Positions 1 to 13,239 of a DNA stretch of 64,000 nucleotides are shown here, piece after piece. The translations under genes were made by a program, and so were the position numbers. The notes beneath the pieces were generated by a model. The model was not told the origin of the DNA and made no database searches. It saw only the letters and a program-made list of their open reading frames with translations. The stretch comes from Epiperipatus broadwayi (Eukaryota > Onychophora > Udeonychophora > Euonychophora > Peripatidae), in the NCBI GenBank assembly GCA_028023455.1, contig JAQFVV010006215.1, positions 3,019,230 through 3,083,229 on the forward strand, given 5' to 3'. Position 1 is the first letter of the stretch; each line of letters opens with the position of its first letter.

Positions 1-880
1 ACAATTTACGACCTGTCATTCTTTAGTTGAAATTAAACATATACAATGAGATATTATTTTATCTAGCATTTTATTCACTGCACTGCTAGCCATATGAGCT
101 TTTTGGTTTAATATATGATTAAAAAATAAAATCAGGAATACAATAAAACCTAAAAATAATAATTCTGCTAACTTTAAAATCATTACTGATATAAAATGAA
201 TAATATAGTCATCTGTGAAAATATTTTAATCAAGTCTTTACAATTATTTATTGCTTTCACCTTCTGAGATTAACCTGTAATATAAATTTGCAGCTCAAAA
301 TATATGTAAAGTTCTCTTAGAATTCTATGACTACACTTGATCATTGTTGATGGTAGTTTTCCATTGCTTGACATTTTTGCAGTAATGAACTCCTTCATCG
401 TTAGGAAGATGTGACTAAAGTAATTGGTGTTTCATTACAAACCTATCCACTGGTGTATCTAAAAAATTCTCTTAGTTTCATAATCCAAATGAAACTTTCT
501 CAATTCTAGATATCTGCCAATTGATTGATTTATCATTGAAGAAAACAGAAATTTAATTTATCTTTTTAAATCATAATTCATAGCTAGTTTACCTTAATAC
601 TGGCATAAATTTTGTTAAACAAGACTAGTTACTATTGCTTGAAGTAAAATTTTTCTCAAAAATTGGTAAGTTTTAAAAAGTAAAATGATTTGAAATATTG
701 TATCTATGATTTATCCAAAGTCATTCATAACAGATATTAACTATTATTAATCTATATAAACTTTATTCATAAAACTATCATTGATTATACTATTTCATGT
801 TTAAAAAATCTTCACTATTTTAATCCCAGTTTCTCCATTTGTACTCATCCTTAAAAGAAACTCATTGAATCTTATTTCAC

Positions 881-1005
881 AATAACAACTCCATACTGTA
901 GTGCCAACCAATGCAAACCATAGTAATCAATGGATGTTAGGTTAGTGTTTCAAAATCCCATTCTAGTGCCTATTCAGCTAATATCCCTAGAGTTGCTACT
1001 ATTTC
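881..1005. repeat. Single diverged arm of the 36.9-kb hairpin family
   Basis: The order ctccatactgtagtgcca, then gtaatcaatggatg, then tctagtgcctattcag, then atatccctaga matches the left arm at 36898-36995, with many changes. No second arm was seen nearby. Confidence 0.72.
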
Positions 1006-2027
1006 GACAGATTGTAAATGATGGTCATATGATGTTTTAATAGTTTAATTTTTTTTTACCATAATCTAGTTCCCCATTAATATATAACATATATATAATC
1101 TTAATAACTTTACTAAAATTGTAACATTTTGCATCACATACCACCACAAATAAATGTAAACCTTTTCTCCATTTCATTGTATTTAAATTCCAGACCTACT
1201 TTATTCTTAAACAGCATTTCCTCTACTATTATCATAAATGTCAACTTCAATATTAGCCTCCTTTGATTCTGCCTATTTTTAATTTCTGAAACCCCTACCC
1301 CCTTATTTATTACATTTTCTACCCTAATCCCTAATATGTTATATGTCTAATATTCTATTAGAATATCCATCCCAAATTTATACAAGTAGATTGAAATGTA
1401 TTCCTTAATTCTAAAATAGACTCTAATGTCTATCTCAGTCATTGTCCAACTCATTCAAATTACAAATTATTTTAACAATTCTGGTCTCATTATTGTAATC
1501 TTCAAAACATTTTATATTTCCTCTTGGCATTTTTATATCAAATGATAATCAGCTCATTTTATCTTGTTATAATTTCATCTGCTATCATTTATTCCCCAAA
1601 GACGCCAATAATTCATATGTATAATAATTTGCATCATTTCTATGAATGAAACTAAATAGAACTTCACCTTTTCCATAAGTTTCTATTTATATATGTATTA
1701 TAAACAGCACCAATTTCTTACTCATTCTTTTAACACCAAAATCTATTTTCATTGTAAAATACATTTTAACTAACTTTGATCATAAAATTAACATAATACC
1801 TATATTTTTTATGTAGTACTTTCTCATTTTCTAATTGATTAATTATCACTTTCTTAGACTTTTCTTGACTTAATTTACTTCCAACTTTTGCACAGGCCTT
1901 AATATATTTATATTTTCTTATCATTAATAAAGAACTATATCATCTGCAGCAGATATGGAACTTGTATTTTTCATTAAAAAATCTTAACTATTCAGATCTT
2001 TATAAATATATTAAATAACATATCTCC
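1006..2027. other. AT-rich stretch, nothing assigned
   Basis: The minus strand between 1150 and 1350 reads a short Lys/Glu-rich stretch faintly like a LINE ORF1, but with no motif I can defend. The preceding bases 1-880 are AT-rich with no recognisable feature. Confidence 0.5.
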
Positions 2028-2632
2028 ACGATACCACACATTCTTTTTAAAATCATACAAATAAAGATACAATAAAAGACAAATGACCACTAAGATGCAT
2101 TTCATGCTGAACCAGCACTCATCAGTTGGTCCAGGTCACCATTTCTCATATATATTTCTATTAGTAAAATGTTATATATTGATTTACAAGAGTCAAACTT
2201 AGTCCATCCACAACTTTGAAACCATCCATTCTAGATAAATATAGTAATGTTTATCACTAATCATTTATTAAACCAAATAATTCCATGTGTTTATTTAATT
2301 AAAAAATCAGATATATTAATATTTAACTGAAGTTTAAAGTTTATATCTAGGCTAAAGATAATCTGTAGTTTAGTAAATGATTAGTGATAACCATTACTAT
2401 ATTTATCTAAAGTGGATGATGTCAAAGTTGTGGATGAAGTAACTTTGACATTTATAAATCAAAATGTAGCAATTTACTATCAATCAACTCTACATATACA
2501 TATATTTATATGAGAAATGGTGACAGCCATCGGATGAGTGCTGGTTGAGCATGAAATGCATCTTGGGGATTGTCTTTTATCTTTATTCATATGATTTCAA
2601 AAAGAATGTATGGCAATGTGGACATTATATAT
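2028..2632. repeat. Nested foldback repeat (inverted repeat inside inverted repeat)
   Basis: Outer arms 2028-2165 and 2500-2632 are inverted (gatgcatttcatgctgaacc against gagcatgaaatgcatc). Inner arms about 2180-2275 and 2360-2465 form a second inverted pair (tttatcactaatcattta against taaatgattagtgataa). The outer part belongs to the 21.8-kb family and the inner part to a different repeat. Confidence 0.85.
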
Positions 2633-2679
2633 TTCTAAATATATTACATGTAGAAAAGAGAACTGTGAATAACTAAATG

Positions 2680-2865
2680 TGTGTGTGTTTAATTAAAAAA
2701 TCAGATATGTTAATCTTTAACTGAGATCTAAAGTTTATATCTGGGCTAGAGACAATCTCTAGTTTAGTAAATGATTAGTGGTAATTATTACTGCATTTAT
2801 CTGAGGTGAATAGTGTCAAAGCTGTGGGTGGAGGAAGTTTGACACTTGTAAATCAAAAATATCAA
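2680..2865. repeat. Extra direct copy of the inner repeat of the 2.0-kb foldback
   Basis: This stretch (tttaattaaaaaatcagata, then gtttagtaaatgattagtgg, then gtcaaagctgtggg) is a diverged direct copy of 2294-2465. Confidence 0.82.
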
Positions 2866-5800
2866 TTCAGATCATATATTTAAGCTTCATAATTATTTTT
2901 TTAAATTTTATATACATGATGAAGAATAATACTATTTGGTCCATCTCATTTGTTATGCCGATTCACAATTTTCCACTTCATAACTATAATAATTTATTTT
3001 TTATACATTTTCTCAATAGTTGTAATAAGTCTTTTTCCAGCTTCTTTAAAAGCTAAAAATGCTTTCCTAATTATTTAATTGACATCTACATAAATATTGT
3101 ATTATCTCTAAAATCTCTGTATTTTTCCTAATAGTTTGTGTTATTCGCCCATATCTTAACTTTATTTTCAATATTTTATTATTTAATACCATTCTTTCTT
3201 ATCATTCAATTCTATGTTTACTAAAGAAAATTCTATATACATTTTTCATTTCTACATGTAATTTTTTTCTGTATTTCTTTATACTTTCTATTTATCTTTT
3301 TTTTCTTTTCTATTATCCCTTCCACCCCACAACATTTATTAATTATTTTCCTAAATTTATTATATCAATCTCTATAAACCAAGAAATTGGTGGGGGGGGG
3401 GGTCAAAACTTCAATCATTTTTTTAATTTATTATTTATATCCCATTTAGGAATTTTAAATATATTTTATGTTTATTCCTAATCTCCATTAATTAAAATTT
3501 TTGTTTTTCAGCTCATCAAATTTTTTTAATTCTTTATATCCATTTCTATCCATAACCTTAAATACAAATATTATGTAAATTAGCCTGGACCCAATATATA
3601 GATGCGCCCAAACTCCCATCCCAATTACTGCTATGTTTATGACTTTTCTAAGTCGAAAGCATGCTAAGCACATTATGCTTAATTAACGTTATTAAAATTT
3701 TGCTCTATACGTTCCGCGTATTTGTTTATTACCTTTCTTTAGAGATAAAGCATCGAAATTTATAATTACAATTTCTTGACTATGTATAATTCCTAAAATA
3801 TTGTTTTAATTAATTACTATTCCTAAACCAGTGTTTTTACAAAACAATTTTTGTCACCCATTTTTGTTTTTTTTAACATCGATTTTTAAATGGTCGTTAA
3901 AATTTAATATTTATATCCCATTTTTAAAAATTGTTAGCATCTTTACTAAACATCTATAAATATTTCCATTCCAAATAATGTTTTCTCTTTTTCTATAGCT
4001 ATATAAACCATTCCTGTACACAAATTACTTCAACATCCACAAATATTTATTGCTGCTTATATTTTGTAATAAACCCAATTCTTTTTTCATTAAAACTTTT
4101 TTCCAGATCTTTCACAACTTGTTTTATTTTTCATATCTTAGTATGTTTTTACAATAGCTATTATACAAGTCATCTTCCTTATTACATTTTCAAATTTTTT
4201 TTTATTTCTCAATTTTTCTTTCACCTGGTATTTTACAAACCCAATACTAAAGTTTTCATTTAGTGTCCTTCTTCTTTTTTGTAATTTATTAAGTTTTCTG
4301 ATTTTTAAATGCATTATGATTTCTGTTTTCATTGTTCTCTGTGACTATCATGTGATATATTCATTATGTTTTTAAATAATCAATTCATTTTTAAAAACAG
4401 TAACCTTCGTTTCTAGTTTATATATATACTAAAAAAAAAAAAAATTCAAAAAATAAATCTAAAATTGTATCCCTTCATAGTTTAAATATAATTCATTTCT
4501 TTTAAATACGAAAAAAAAAAAACATCCAAAAAAAACAAACTAAAAAGATTATTTTAGCAACATCACACATTCTATCTGATCTGTTGATAATAGAATAAAA
4601 CATTTCAAATTTTTTCACTATTGATTCTATTTTAACCATTTACTGATTTAATAGTATCTATCAACTCTCTAAAATCATTTATTTTTTCTGAGAACTTCTC
4701 TGTAATATGAGTTTCTTACCATTATTACAATATCTTCTATTTTTATTAAAAAAAATTTATGTATTTGTATTGATATCTTCGATTTTAACTTCAGGAAAGC
4801 TAATTCTATTTATAATTGATAATTTATTTATTTCATTTTTAATTAAAAAAATCTTCATTATATTTTCCTTCATCTTATTCTAATACTGATTTTCCCATTT
4901 TTTAAAATAATATTCAAAATCTTTTTCATTAATTTAGTTTAAGAGTAAAACTCAATATACAACTAAAATTACTTAATATGTTATTGGCATCATCTGATAG
5001 CAGTATATAACAGACTAAAATTCATATAAAATACATTGACATTTTATTGAAAGAAAATTCTTCATAGTATCAGGAAAAAAATGTTAACTTCATAATTAAA
5101 GGATAAAGGAATTGATGAGGATATTATATCTAAACATTTTATAATTGAAAAAATAGTATCAGAATAACATGATGGTGTAAATACAAATGCCTATATAAAA
5201 AAATCATCTGTATTCCATAAATGCATCTCGATAAAATCTTTATTACAAAAAGTAAATAGCTAAATAATCAATTTCATTACCAAGTAAGTATAGAATAAAA
5301 AATCATATTACAATAAAATTTAGTACGAGTTTTCAAAATAGTAACTTCTTTAAAATGAATGTTAAATAATATTACAAACAAAAAATTGGTTCATTTTTAA
5401 AATCGCACTGAGCATCATTGTTATGAGCATAATATCAAATTTAAGAATTTTGTTCATGTGTACAGATTTCAGAAGCAGCCACAGAGTTGCTTAATGATTA
5501 AACAACTTATTACAATCCAAACTACTGTAAAAAGATCCTTTTCTCAATTTTTTAAAATAAGCAACTAAAAATATCTTTTTTCTTTCACCGTAATGTCTTT
5601 TCTGATAATAGGACCAAATATTAAATTTTGAAATTCTAGTATTGGAATGTTCATCCAAAATAAAAAATAGTTTACCACCCAAGTTTATTTTAATCAAATT
5701 CCATATTACTTTTATCACAACACAGTATATCACAAGAAATCATTGGCTGACATTTTAATTTTTTTTCAATAAGTATTAATGTAATGACTTCATAATAGTT

Positions 5801-6400
5801 GGCTTAGTCATTTAGATAATAGAAATAGTTTTTTTCTCTATATGGAGGGTGTGAACTCTGCTCAATTGGATCGTTTTACATTTGAACATAAGACAGCAAT
5901 TGTTTATCAAGCTATAAATGTTTAAAACTGATATATCTGCTGTTAGTGAAACTAATCTTTCTAGAGAAAGTTTAATTGGCAGGTAGATGCTATAAGTTTG
6001 TTTTTTTTTAAAAAAAGTGGACAGAGTGTAAGAAGCTTGTATGCTATTAAATTCACTGTGAGATTTTATTTGGTATCTCTTATTTTTATAATTGCTCATG
6101 AAAGGCTAATATTAAAAATTGTATTAATTTCATCACTTAATGCTACAAGATTCAAAGACTTCAAAGAAAGAACATTTTTACTCTTAGGTGGATAGTATTG
6201 TTGCATCAATACAATTTATTAAGTATTGAAGCAAAGATTGGTAGGAACAATAAAATTTGGCCCAAAATTATGAGAAGTGAAAGTACTGACTCCATAAGCT
6301 TCTAATCATCTGTTGTTGAATTTTTGCATTAGATTTATCATTATGAGTACAGTGAGTAGACTGGAAGAAGGGAATATAAAGCACTTATAGATGCGGATTG
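2866..6400. other. AT-rich stretch, nothing assigned
   Basis: This region holds long A and T runs, an 11-base G run at about 3392-3402, and a few short open frames without recognisable domains. No gene, RNA or repeat boundary was identified. Confidence 0.5.
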
Positions 6401-6408
6401 ATCTACAC

Positions 6409-7424
6409 CAAGAGTTCCCAAGCTTTTTTCGGCCGCAGATTTCTTTACCAAAAACTTTTAAAACCTCGAGCCCCTAGTCATTTACTTTACTTACTTAAAT
6501 TAATAAATTTGTCCAGTACTCGATATTAAATATTTCACTAGATATCAAACTTTTCATTTTAATCACTTGTAATTAATGATTGAAAAAGATAAAAGGATTT
6601 ATCCATATCCAGTTTTAAATTAGTGAGTTGCATTCTCAAATCTCCACGTTCAATGATATGCAATTAATGTCTGTTCTGAAGCAGGATTAAAAGTCCAAGC
6701 TGTACTGTCTGCATTTCTTTTTTGCTTCAGTCATATTATCATAAGAAATAAAAACTTTTATTAACAAACAATTTTGACAGCCCATGATAAAAAAAAACAA
6801 ACAAAGTATATACTCAATTGAAACAGAAGATTTTTGTTCAAACTCGAATGAATGAACGAACCGTGTCCTTTCTCTTTTCTTTTTCATAGTATTGCTCCTC
6901 AATAAAGAATTATATTCAAGTTCAAATCACAAATAAGTACAGGTCATATCAAATGAACCAATTTATAGGGTTTTATGAAAGCATGACCATATATGAATGA
7001 TAGATTCTGCTAATACCAAATATAGTCTTGTCCCATCATGAGCAAGTGAGGACATGCGACAATTTTTCATGTCTGCACTTGCTTTCATCTGTTTGATAAA
7101 ATTATGAACAGACATGTTTGTGCTACATATATTTTCATACATTGTTACATGTGACTCTTTTAATGACACATTTTAGCTTTTGTTCACAAGTTTGGTAAGT
7201 AATGTGTTTTTATCAAAAAAGTGGGTTTTTTTTTTCAATTATTTTACTTCTTAATTAAGTGCCTATTGGAATCATAGATATTTTTAAGTAACAAACAAAT
7301 AGCAGTAGTAAGGGAGTGTATTTTTGCTGTCATTGAGCCCCAAGTTTTTTCACTGAAACTATCAACTCCTAGAAAGTTCAAATCGACCGCAAGGGGTTGA
7401 CATTGACCACTTTGGGAACTCTTG
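6409..7424. mobile_element. hAT-type non-autonomous element, 1016 bp
   Basis: Both ends read CAAGAGTTCCCAA inward on their respective strands, and the 8-bp direct repeat ATCTACAC flanks the element (6401-6408 and 7425-7432). The subterminal sequence is GC-richer (tcggccgcag; gaccgcaagg). No transposase domain was recognised inside, only short open frames. It is probably an internally deleted or non-autonomous hAT copy. Confidence 0.92.
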
Positions 7425-7432
7425 ATCTACAC

Positions 7433-9129
7433 CAAGAACAAATAGCTGCATTAAAACATATTAGAAAATAAAATGTTAAAAAACAATTACCACTTAAAAT
7501 CAATACCAATGTTTGTTAATTTGAATTTTTAAACGAACTTGAAAATCTGTGTTCAAATCCCCTCTAATTACATCTGAACTCCAGTTATATAGAGTATACT
7601 TGTATTTAAATATTATAATTACTGAGACAAAATTTTCTTAAAGCAGGCATTGGGTAACATGGGTAAGATTATTGTTGGGCTCACTAAAGAATCCAATCTT
7701 CCAGCGATTGAATCATTCCCTGTTTGGCCAATAATTTCATAAGTAATATAGGGATTTAAAGACATAAGTTTAATAATAATAAAGAAATCATTTGTGAATT
7801 AAAACTTCAAAGCAAATAATCATTTGCTAGATTTTTCTTGCCAACAATTATTCAAAAACTACTATCCAAATATTTCAATGGTCATCTTTAAACTATCTTA
7901 GCAGAGCTTGAGTTTATGAAGATAAAAGATCTATTCTTGAAATAAAATTAAAAAAAAATCTGGAACAAAGGATTTCTGATTCATGGTATTTTACCTATAC
8001 CATAATCCTATTAAATCAGTAGATAACCTTTTGAATAATGGCACAAAAATTCAGGAAATTGCTTTTAATAATGTACATTCATTCACCTAACTCATTTGAA
8101 TTTAGACAGAAATATCCAGATTGATAAAGTTATGACAGCTCTTTGTTGTTATAAAATGGAATGACTTAAGTTCTGATGGACCTGTATGTTAGTTTCAAAA
8201 TTATTGGAATATTTATGAAATGCATGGACTTATAAAGCTGTGTCTCATATAAAGAATACTGTATAACATTTAAAAAGTGTAATGAAAAAATGGCAATAAT
8301 TATTATGGAATATAATTATCAGTCACAGCAAAAATATTTTTAAGGATTGTATTGAAAATAAATGAGTGGCTACCAAAGATTGTATAGTTTTAGAGAATCA
8401 AAAACTACTATAGACATACTTGTATTTGTTGTAGGTAAATGCAGAAAAGTACTGTAAATAAAGATGTACAGTAAGGCATTTGAATAAGTAATTTTAAGAC
8501 ATGATGCTGCTTAAAATTAGCAATTTATTTTGTACAGATTCTATATATTGATATGAGAGGAAGCATTAATATTGATTAAAAAATCTAAAGCATTTGAAAA
8601 AGAAAACCGAGATGTATATTAATTTGTGTTTTTTCGTTTTGTGACTGATCTTTTAAGCAGTTTATGGATGAATATGTATAATGTCTTTAATACATTCAGC
8701 ACAGAAAATGATTATCAATTACTGAGATGTAAGATGTGTGTTAATGTGTAACTAGAAAGACAAAAATTAAGAAAAACAGTATTTACAGTTCATATTTCTA
8801 AACTTCATAAACTTTCAAATGAATTTAAATTAGAATTTGCAAATCATTTTAAATATTAATAGATTTTGAAGATGATTCAGATTTGAATGCAATCAATAGA
8901 TAAATATGATACCCTATAAAGATAGCTGATACAAAAAAGCATTTTACCAGTAAATTTTCTATTAAAGCTAGTACAATGTATGAAAACGAGAACAAATATA
9001 AAAATGTATAATTATCCATTAAAAGAATTAATAATATAAGCAAATATAACTGAATTAACAATGAAAACTATAGAAGAGAATGTCTCAAAATGTGTAAAAC
9101 AACATATTGGTAGGAAACATTTCTTCTAT
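7433..9129. other. AT-rich stretch, nothing assigned
   Basis: No open frame with recognisable domains was seen. A B-box-like gtgttcaaatcccctc at about 7549 resembles the outer end of the 30.7-kb foldback and may be a repeat relic. The 3' part may include decayed LINE sequence leading into the RT fossil at 9.1 kb. Confidence 0.45.
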
Positions 9130-10473
9130 ATGAAAAGATGGAACTATTACTAAAAACGAGATGGTGATATAAAATGTGGCAGAGATCTATAAAGAATTAT
9201 ATAGTATGAACCCTCTACAATTACTGCACCTCCTGAACTAATCGACTTTTTAAATGAAGTGAGACATGCAATTAACTCTACGAAAAAGGGGAAAACTCCC
9301 AAGTAATGATAGAATTTTAACAAAGTGACAAACGAGATACTATAAATTTATTATTCTTTTATCAGTTTTATACAAAATTTTTGCCATGATAATTATAAAT
9401 CGTCTACAATGAACTTTGAATTTTAACCAACTAAAAAAACAAACTATTTAAGAGTGGTTTTAGTAAAATGAATCACATTCAAATATTGAAAGAACTTATA
9501 CAAATGAACAATAAATATAAGTTGCCATTAATCTTTTGGATTTGTAAAAAGGCATTAATTCTACAAGCATTTCTAGTGACTAAAGCATCGTTTCATGAAA
9601 ATATAGATGCAGGATATAATATTCTGAAGAATATTTATTAAAATGCAACCACATTTTCGATTAGATTGCAGTGTTATTAACAAGATTAACATTAAGAAGG
9701 GTGTATGACAGAGTGACTGCTCATCTCCAAAACTTTTTAGAGCAGTTTTAAGAATTAAATGGGAAACTAAGAAAGTAAAAATAAATTATTTAAGTCATCT
9801 AGATTTTGTAGGTGATATGATTATTTTTGCAAATAATGTTTCAGAACTTCAGGAAATGTTGCAAGAGTTATCAGATAAAAATAAGATTAGATAAATGCCA
9901 AAAAAAAAAAAAATGTTCAACTGATTTTCTTAGGAAAAAATGAAGATTGATAATGATGAATTAGAAGTTTACATTCACAAATATCTTTGTCAGATTATTA
10001 TGATACATGGAAACAAAATGAATGAAATTAATCATAGAATTAAACTTGGATGGTGATTTTGGCAGAAATAATATTAAAAGAAAATATATCTGTGTCTGAT
10101 ACGGTTTTTAATAAATGTTTTAGCATTTCTTACTTTGTGTATCTGAGACTTGGGTTATTTAACAGAAGAACAATACAGTCTTCAAAACATTCAATAAAGT
10201 ATGGAGAGATGTATCTTAAAACTAACAAAGGCTTGAAAACAAAATGTGTGAGAGAACAAACAGGTATTACTAATATGAAATTAAGAAACAAATGGAACTG
10301 AACATATTATTAAAAGAGATAATAGATGATTTGAAATCCAACTGGATCCAAAGAGATAAAAGATCTAGAAACAGACCAAATATGAGATAGGTATATATGA
10401 AGAAGAGGCTAGAGATAGGAGAAACTGGATTAAGCTTGGAGAGACCAACCTGCAGTGTATCGAAAATGAGTAG
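9130..10473 (+). mobile_element. RTE-like LINE reverse transcriptase fossil
   Basis: Frame-shifted pieces along the plus strand follow the order of an RTE/BovB-type RT. They include IYKELYS near 9190, LLSVLYKIFAMII at about 9356, IKKGV at about 9690, LDFVGDMIIFANNVSELQEM at about 9810, IHGNKMNEINHRIKLGW at about 9998-10050, and a C-terminal RRNWIKLGETNLQ ending at the stop 10471-10473. The catalytic FADD motif has become FVGD. Many stops and frameshifts show an old dead copy, and the endonuclease portion is missing. Confidence 0.82.
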
Positions 10474-12796
10474 TTGAAAATGATAATGGGTGATTTCATG
10501 AAACAGATATCAAGACGTCATATTTTATGGTAAATTCAAATCACTTAAAAGTAAAAGCATGAACTTCAATTTACAATATTTTGATTCCAATTTAAAATAT
10601 GATCTTAATTTTTGAATGCAATCTACAAAAAAATTGTTTTAATAATTAATGTTCAAAAATTTCAGATTCTTTATTTTTATTTAGAATGCTAAGCAGTTTG
10701 AGAATGTGGATTTAAAAATTTTGGTAACTTTTCACATAGAAAGGCAGATTTGGATATTGGATAGGCAGACTTGAATATTGGGTTCAGTAGATTCAAATAA
10801 TGCTGCAGCCAGATTTAATAAAAGATAGTAAATTTCACCATGTTGTATACACACAGAACTATTACTCGGCCAAATATATTTTATAGAAATGAGAAATGGG
10901 TCATTCTATTGATATAACACAAAGGTACTGAAATTTTTTCACTAAAGATACCCTTGTATATTTTTGAAAATATAAGATCATAAAACCAATTGGTAGATTC
11001 TTCAATATGCCAGATATGATGTTCCTGATGTAAGGCATATCTTTAATACGTTGGACTTGTAAGGTAAATAAACAGATTCTCTAAAAAAATGTTTTATGTT
11101 AAATTTGAGCTTAGTTTTCAAGATTATCTCAAAAACACTTTTTAATCAATACTGATTTTAATTGGGAGAATATAGCTAAAGATAAAACAGAAAGACAGCT
11201 ATACTTAGACAAGATATTGGAAGTGTTTCAGAAAAAAGATTAGTTGTAAAAGAAGTTGTAAGATCACTAAGCAAGAAAAACGACAATGGGAACCAGCCTG
11301 ATTTAATTTTAATGATCATTGTCATAGGGGTTTTTTTTTCCTTCTAGAATTAGAATGACCATATTATGAATGGTTGCTAATAGTAATAACTAACTATTGT
11401 TCAAATAGTTATTGCTTTATCAATGGCCAACAACTCCTAAATTTCTGATGAAGAATAAAATGTAATATTTTCATTGATATTAGAAATTTTATTAGGACTA
11501 TTTTTGGATCACTAGCTCATTTATGTAATTTTTGACTATTATGTGTTAACATGATCATCTAGAATTTTTTATAATTTATCAAATTTTTTTGTATTATTAA
11601 AGCTCTTTTGTACTTAATGAACATGCATATTTGATTTTATATATACATTACTTATACGTAACTTTATGATGTTTTTTAATTGTAAATACATTTTTTGTGA
11701 AGTAATAGTTAAAAGAAAACCAGTACTAATTTACATATAAACCAATGGGATATTAAATATAAAAACTTAAAAAATTTACAATTGGAAGATTCAGCATTGA
11801 AAGGCTATAAATGACTATATGAATGATTGTAAAGTATAAAGACCCACATTTCAATCTCTTAAAAAAAATATGGAGAATAGATACCAAATATAATAAGAAA
11901 AAAAAAATGTAGATAATATATACAAATCAACAATTTGCATAAGAGCAAATGCAGAAGAGGGTTTCGGTTTCTTCAGTAAAAATAAAAGAAAAATGAATGA
12001 CAATGATTAGTAGTGTCATGAAATATTGAAATAATTTCTAAGAAATTTAGCGATATGCATTTTTTATGTATTTATCAAATTATTCAGCCAACATGTTAAA
12101 GACATAAACATATTCAACATTGCATAAAAATATGTAACAATTCTTGCTATTCAAGGAGGTTATATATTCTAAAGAATCCAGTTCTCAATAAACTTATGAT
12201 TTTAAGTATTATTTGAATTATGAATTTTCTTTACAATACTGCAGTTATGTACAGCCATTTTGTTATACCAGTACTTATTCAATCATACTTTCAATATTCA
12301 TTCATTCATTTTTTACAAAATAATGAAACATTAAAAATGCATAAAAAATATATTTGAGGCTAAGGAGTGGTTTTCAAAATTTTTAAATGCTTTGTTTAGC
12401 TGGAATTTATCAATAAAGCTTGTTAGAGCAAATTAGCAGAGCTCTTTATTTTTTATTTACAAGCTTAAAAATTGAGTCATGTGATATATGACTTTGATTA
12501 ATAATGCATATTTGATAATAAGAAAATTTCATGAATCTAAAAATTATCACAAATGATAGACATGACTGATAAAAAAAAAAAAGATTTATTTTGCACAAAT
12601 CAGGTAAATACTGAGAATTGATTTAAAAAATATTTACATAGATAACACAAATATTGCAAAATGAATGTTAAACAGCATTTAGTCTTTGAAATCTTCATTT
12701 ATTTTTTTTTGCTGCGTACATTGAATGAAATATGTTAACATTATTTTGTGTGTGTGTTAATTTTTTTCATGAAAAAAATGAATTGATGGCATTTTA
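10474..12796. other. AT-rich stretch, possible decayed repeats
   Basis: Near 11160-11310 the plus strand gives a short Lys-rich reading that could be very old LINE sequence. It was not firm enough to call. The rest is simple AT-rich DNA. Confidence 0.4.
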
Positions 12797-13239
12797 GTTG
12801 TATTTATATGTTGGAATATTTCCATAATCTAATAATATTAAATATTGAATGTCTTTAGAAAAATTTAACTTTATTTAAATTTTCAATTATATTCAATTCT
12901 CAGTAATAGCACACAGGTTAATATATACACATTTCGAATGATGGTATTCTCTCTTCTTCAGGCATTGCTGGCCTGACCAGAGCTAGTACTAGCATAGGAT
13001 ATGAACCTAAACCTTTAGATTCTTGAATATTGAATTTTAAGGTAATGCTCTAACCAAGTGAGCCATCCTGCCAAATACTAGTACTGTCATTGGTCAGAGC
13101 AGTATCTGGAGACTATATTAACCTGTGTGCTATTACTAACAGTTGAATGTAATTTCAAATTTAAATAAAGTTAAATTTTTCTAAAGACATTCAATATTTA
13201 ACATTCAATGGTAGAAATAGTCCATCATATAAATACAAT
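12797..13239. repeat. Foldback repeat enclosing a tRNA-like sequence
   Basis: Arms 12797-12930 and about 13115-13239 are inverted copies (attgaatgtctttagaaaaa against tttttctaaagacattcaat). The centre carries tRNA-like pol III promoter boxes on the minus strand. A second member is at 23027-23332. Confidence 0.87.
12985..13067 (-). ncRNA. tRNA-derived (SINE-like) segment
   Basis: On the minus strand an A-box-like ggctcacttggttagagca (about 13045-13064) is followed about 40 nt later by a B-box-like ggttcatatcc (12997-13007), the spacing of a tRNA-type internal promoter. The cloverleaf is incomplete, so this is a SINE-like tRNA relic and not a working tRNA gene. Confidence 0.62.

Noticed and set aside
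1080-4400. Minus-strand LINE ORF1 or RT between 1.1 and 4.4 kb
   Set aside because: Lys/Glu-rich short readings are common in this AT-rich DNA. No RT or endonuclease motif could be identified.
11160-11320. RT-like reading on the plus strand
   Set aside because: Only a vague Lys-rich stretch was visible, without catalytic or conserved blocks.
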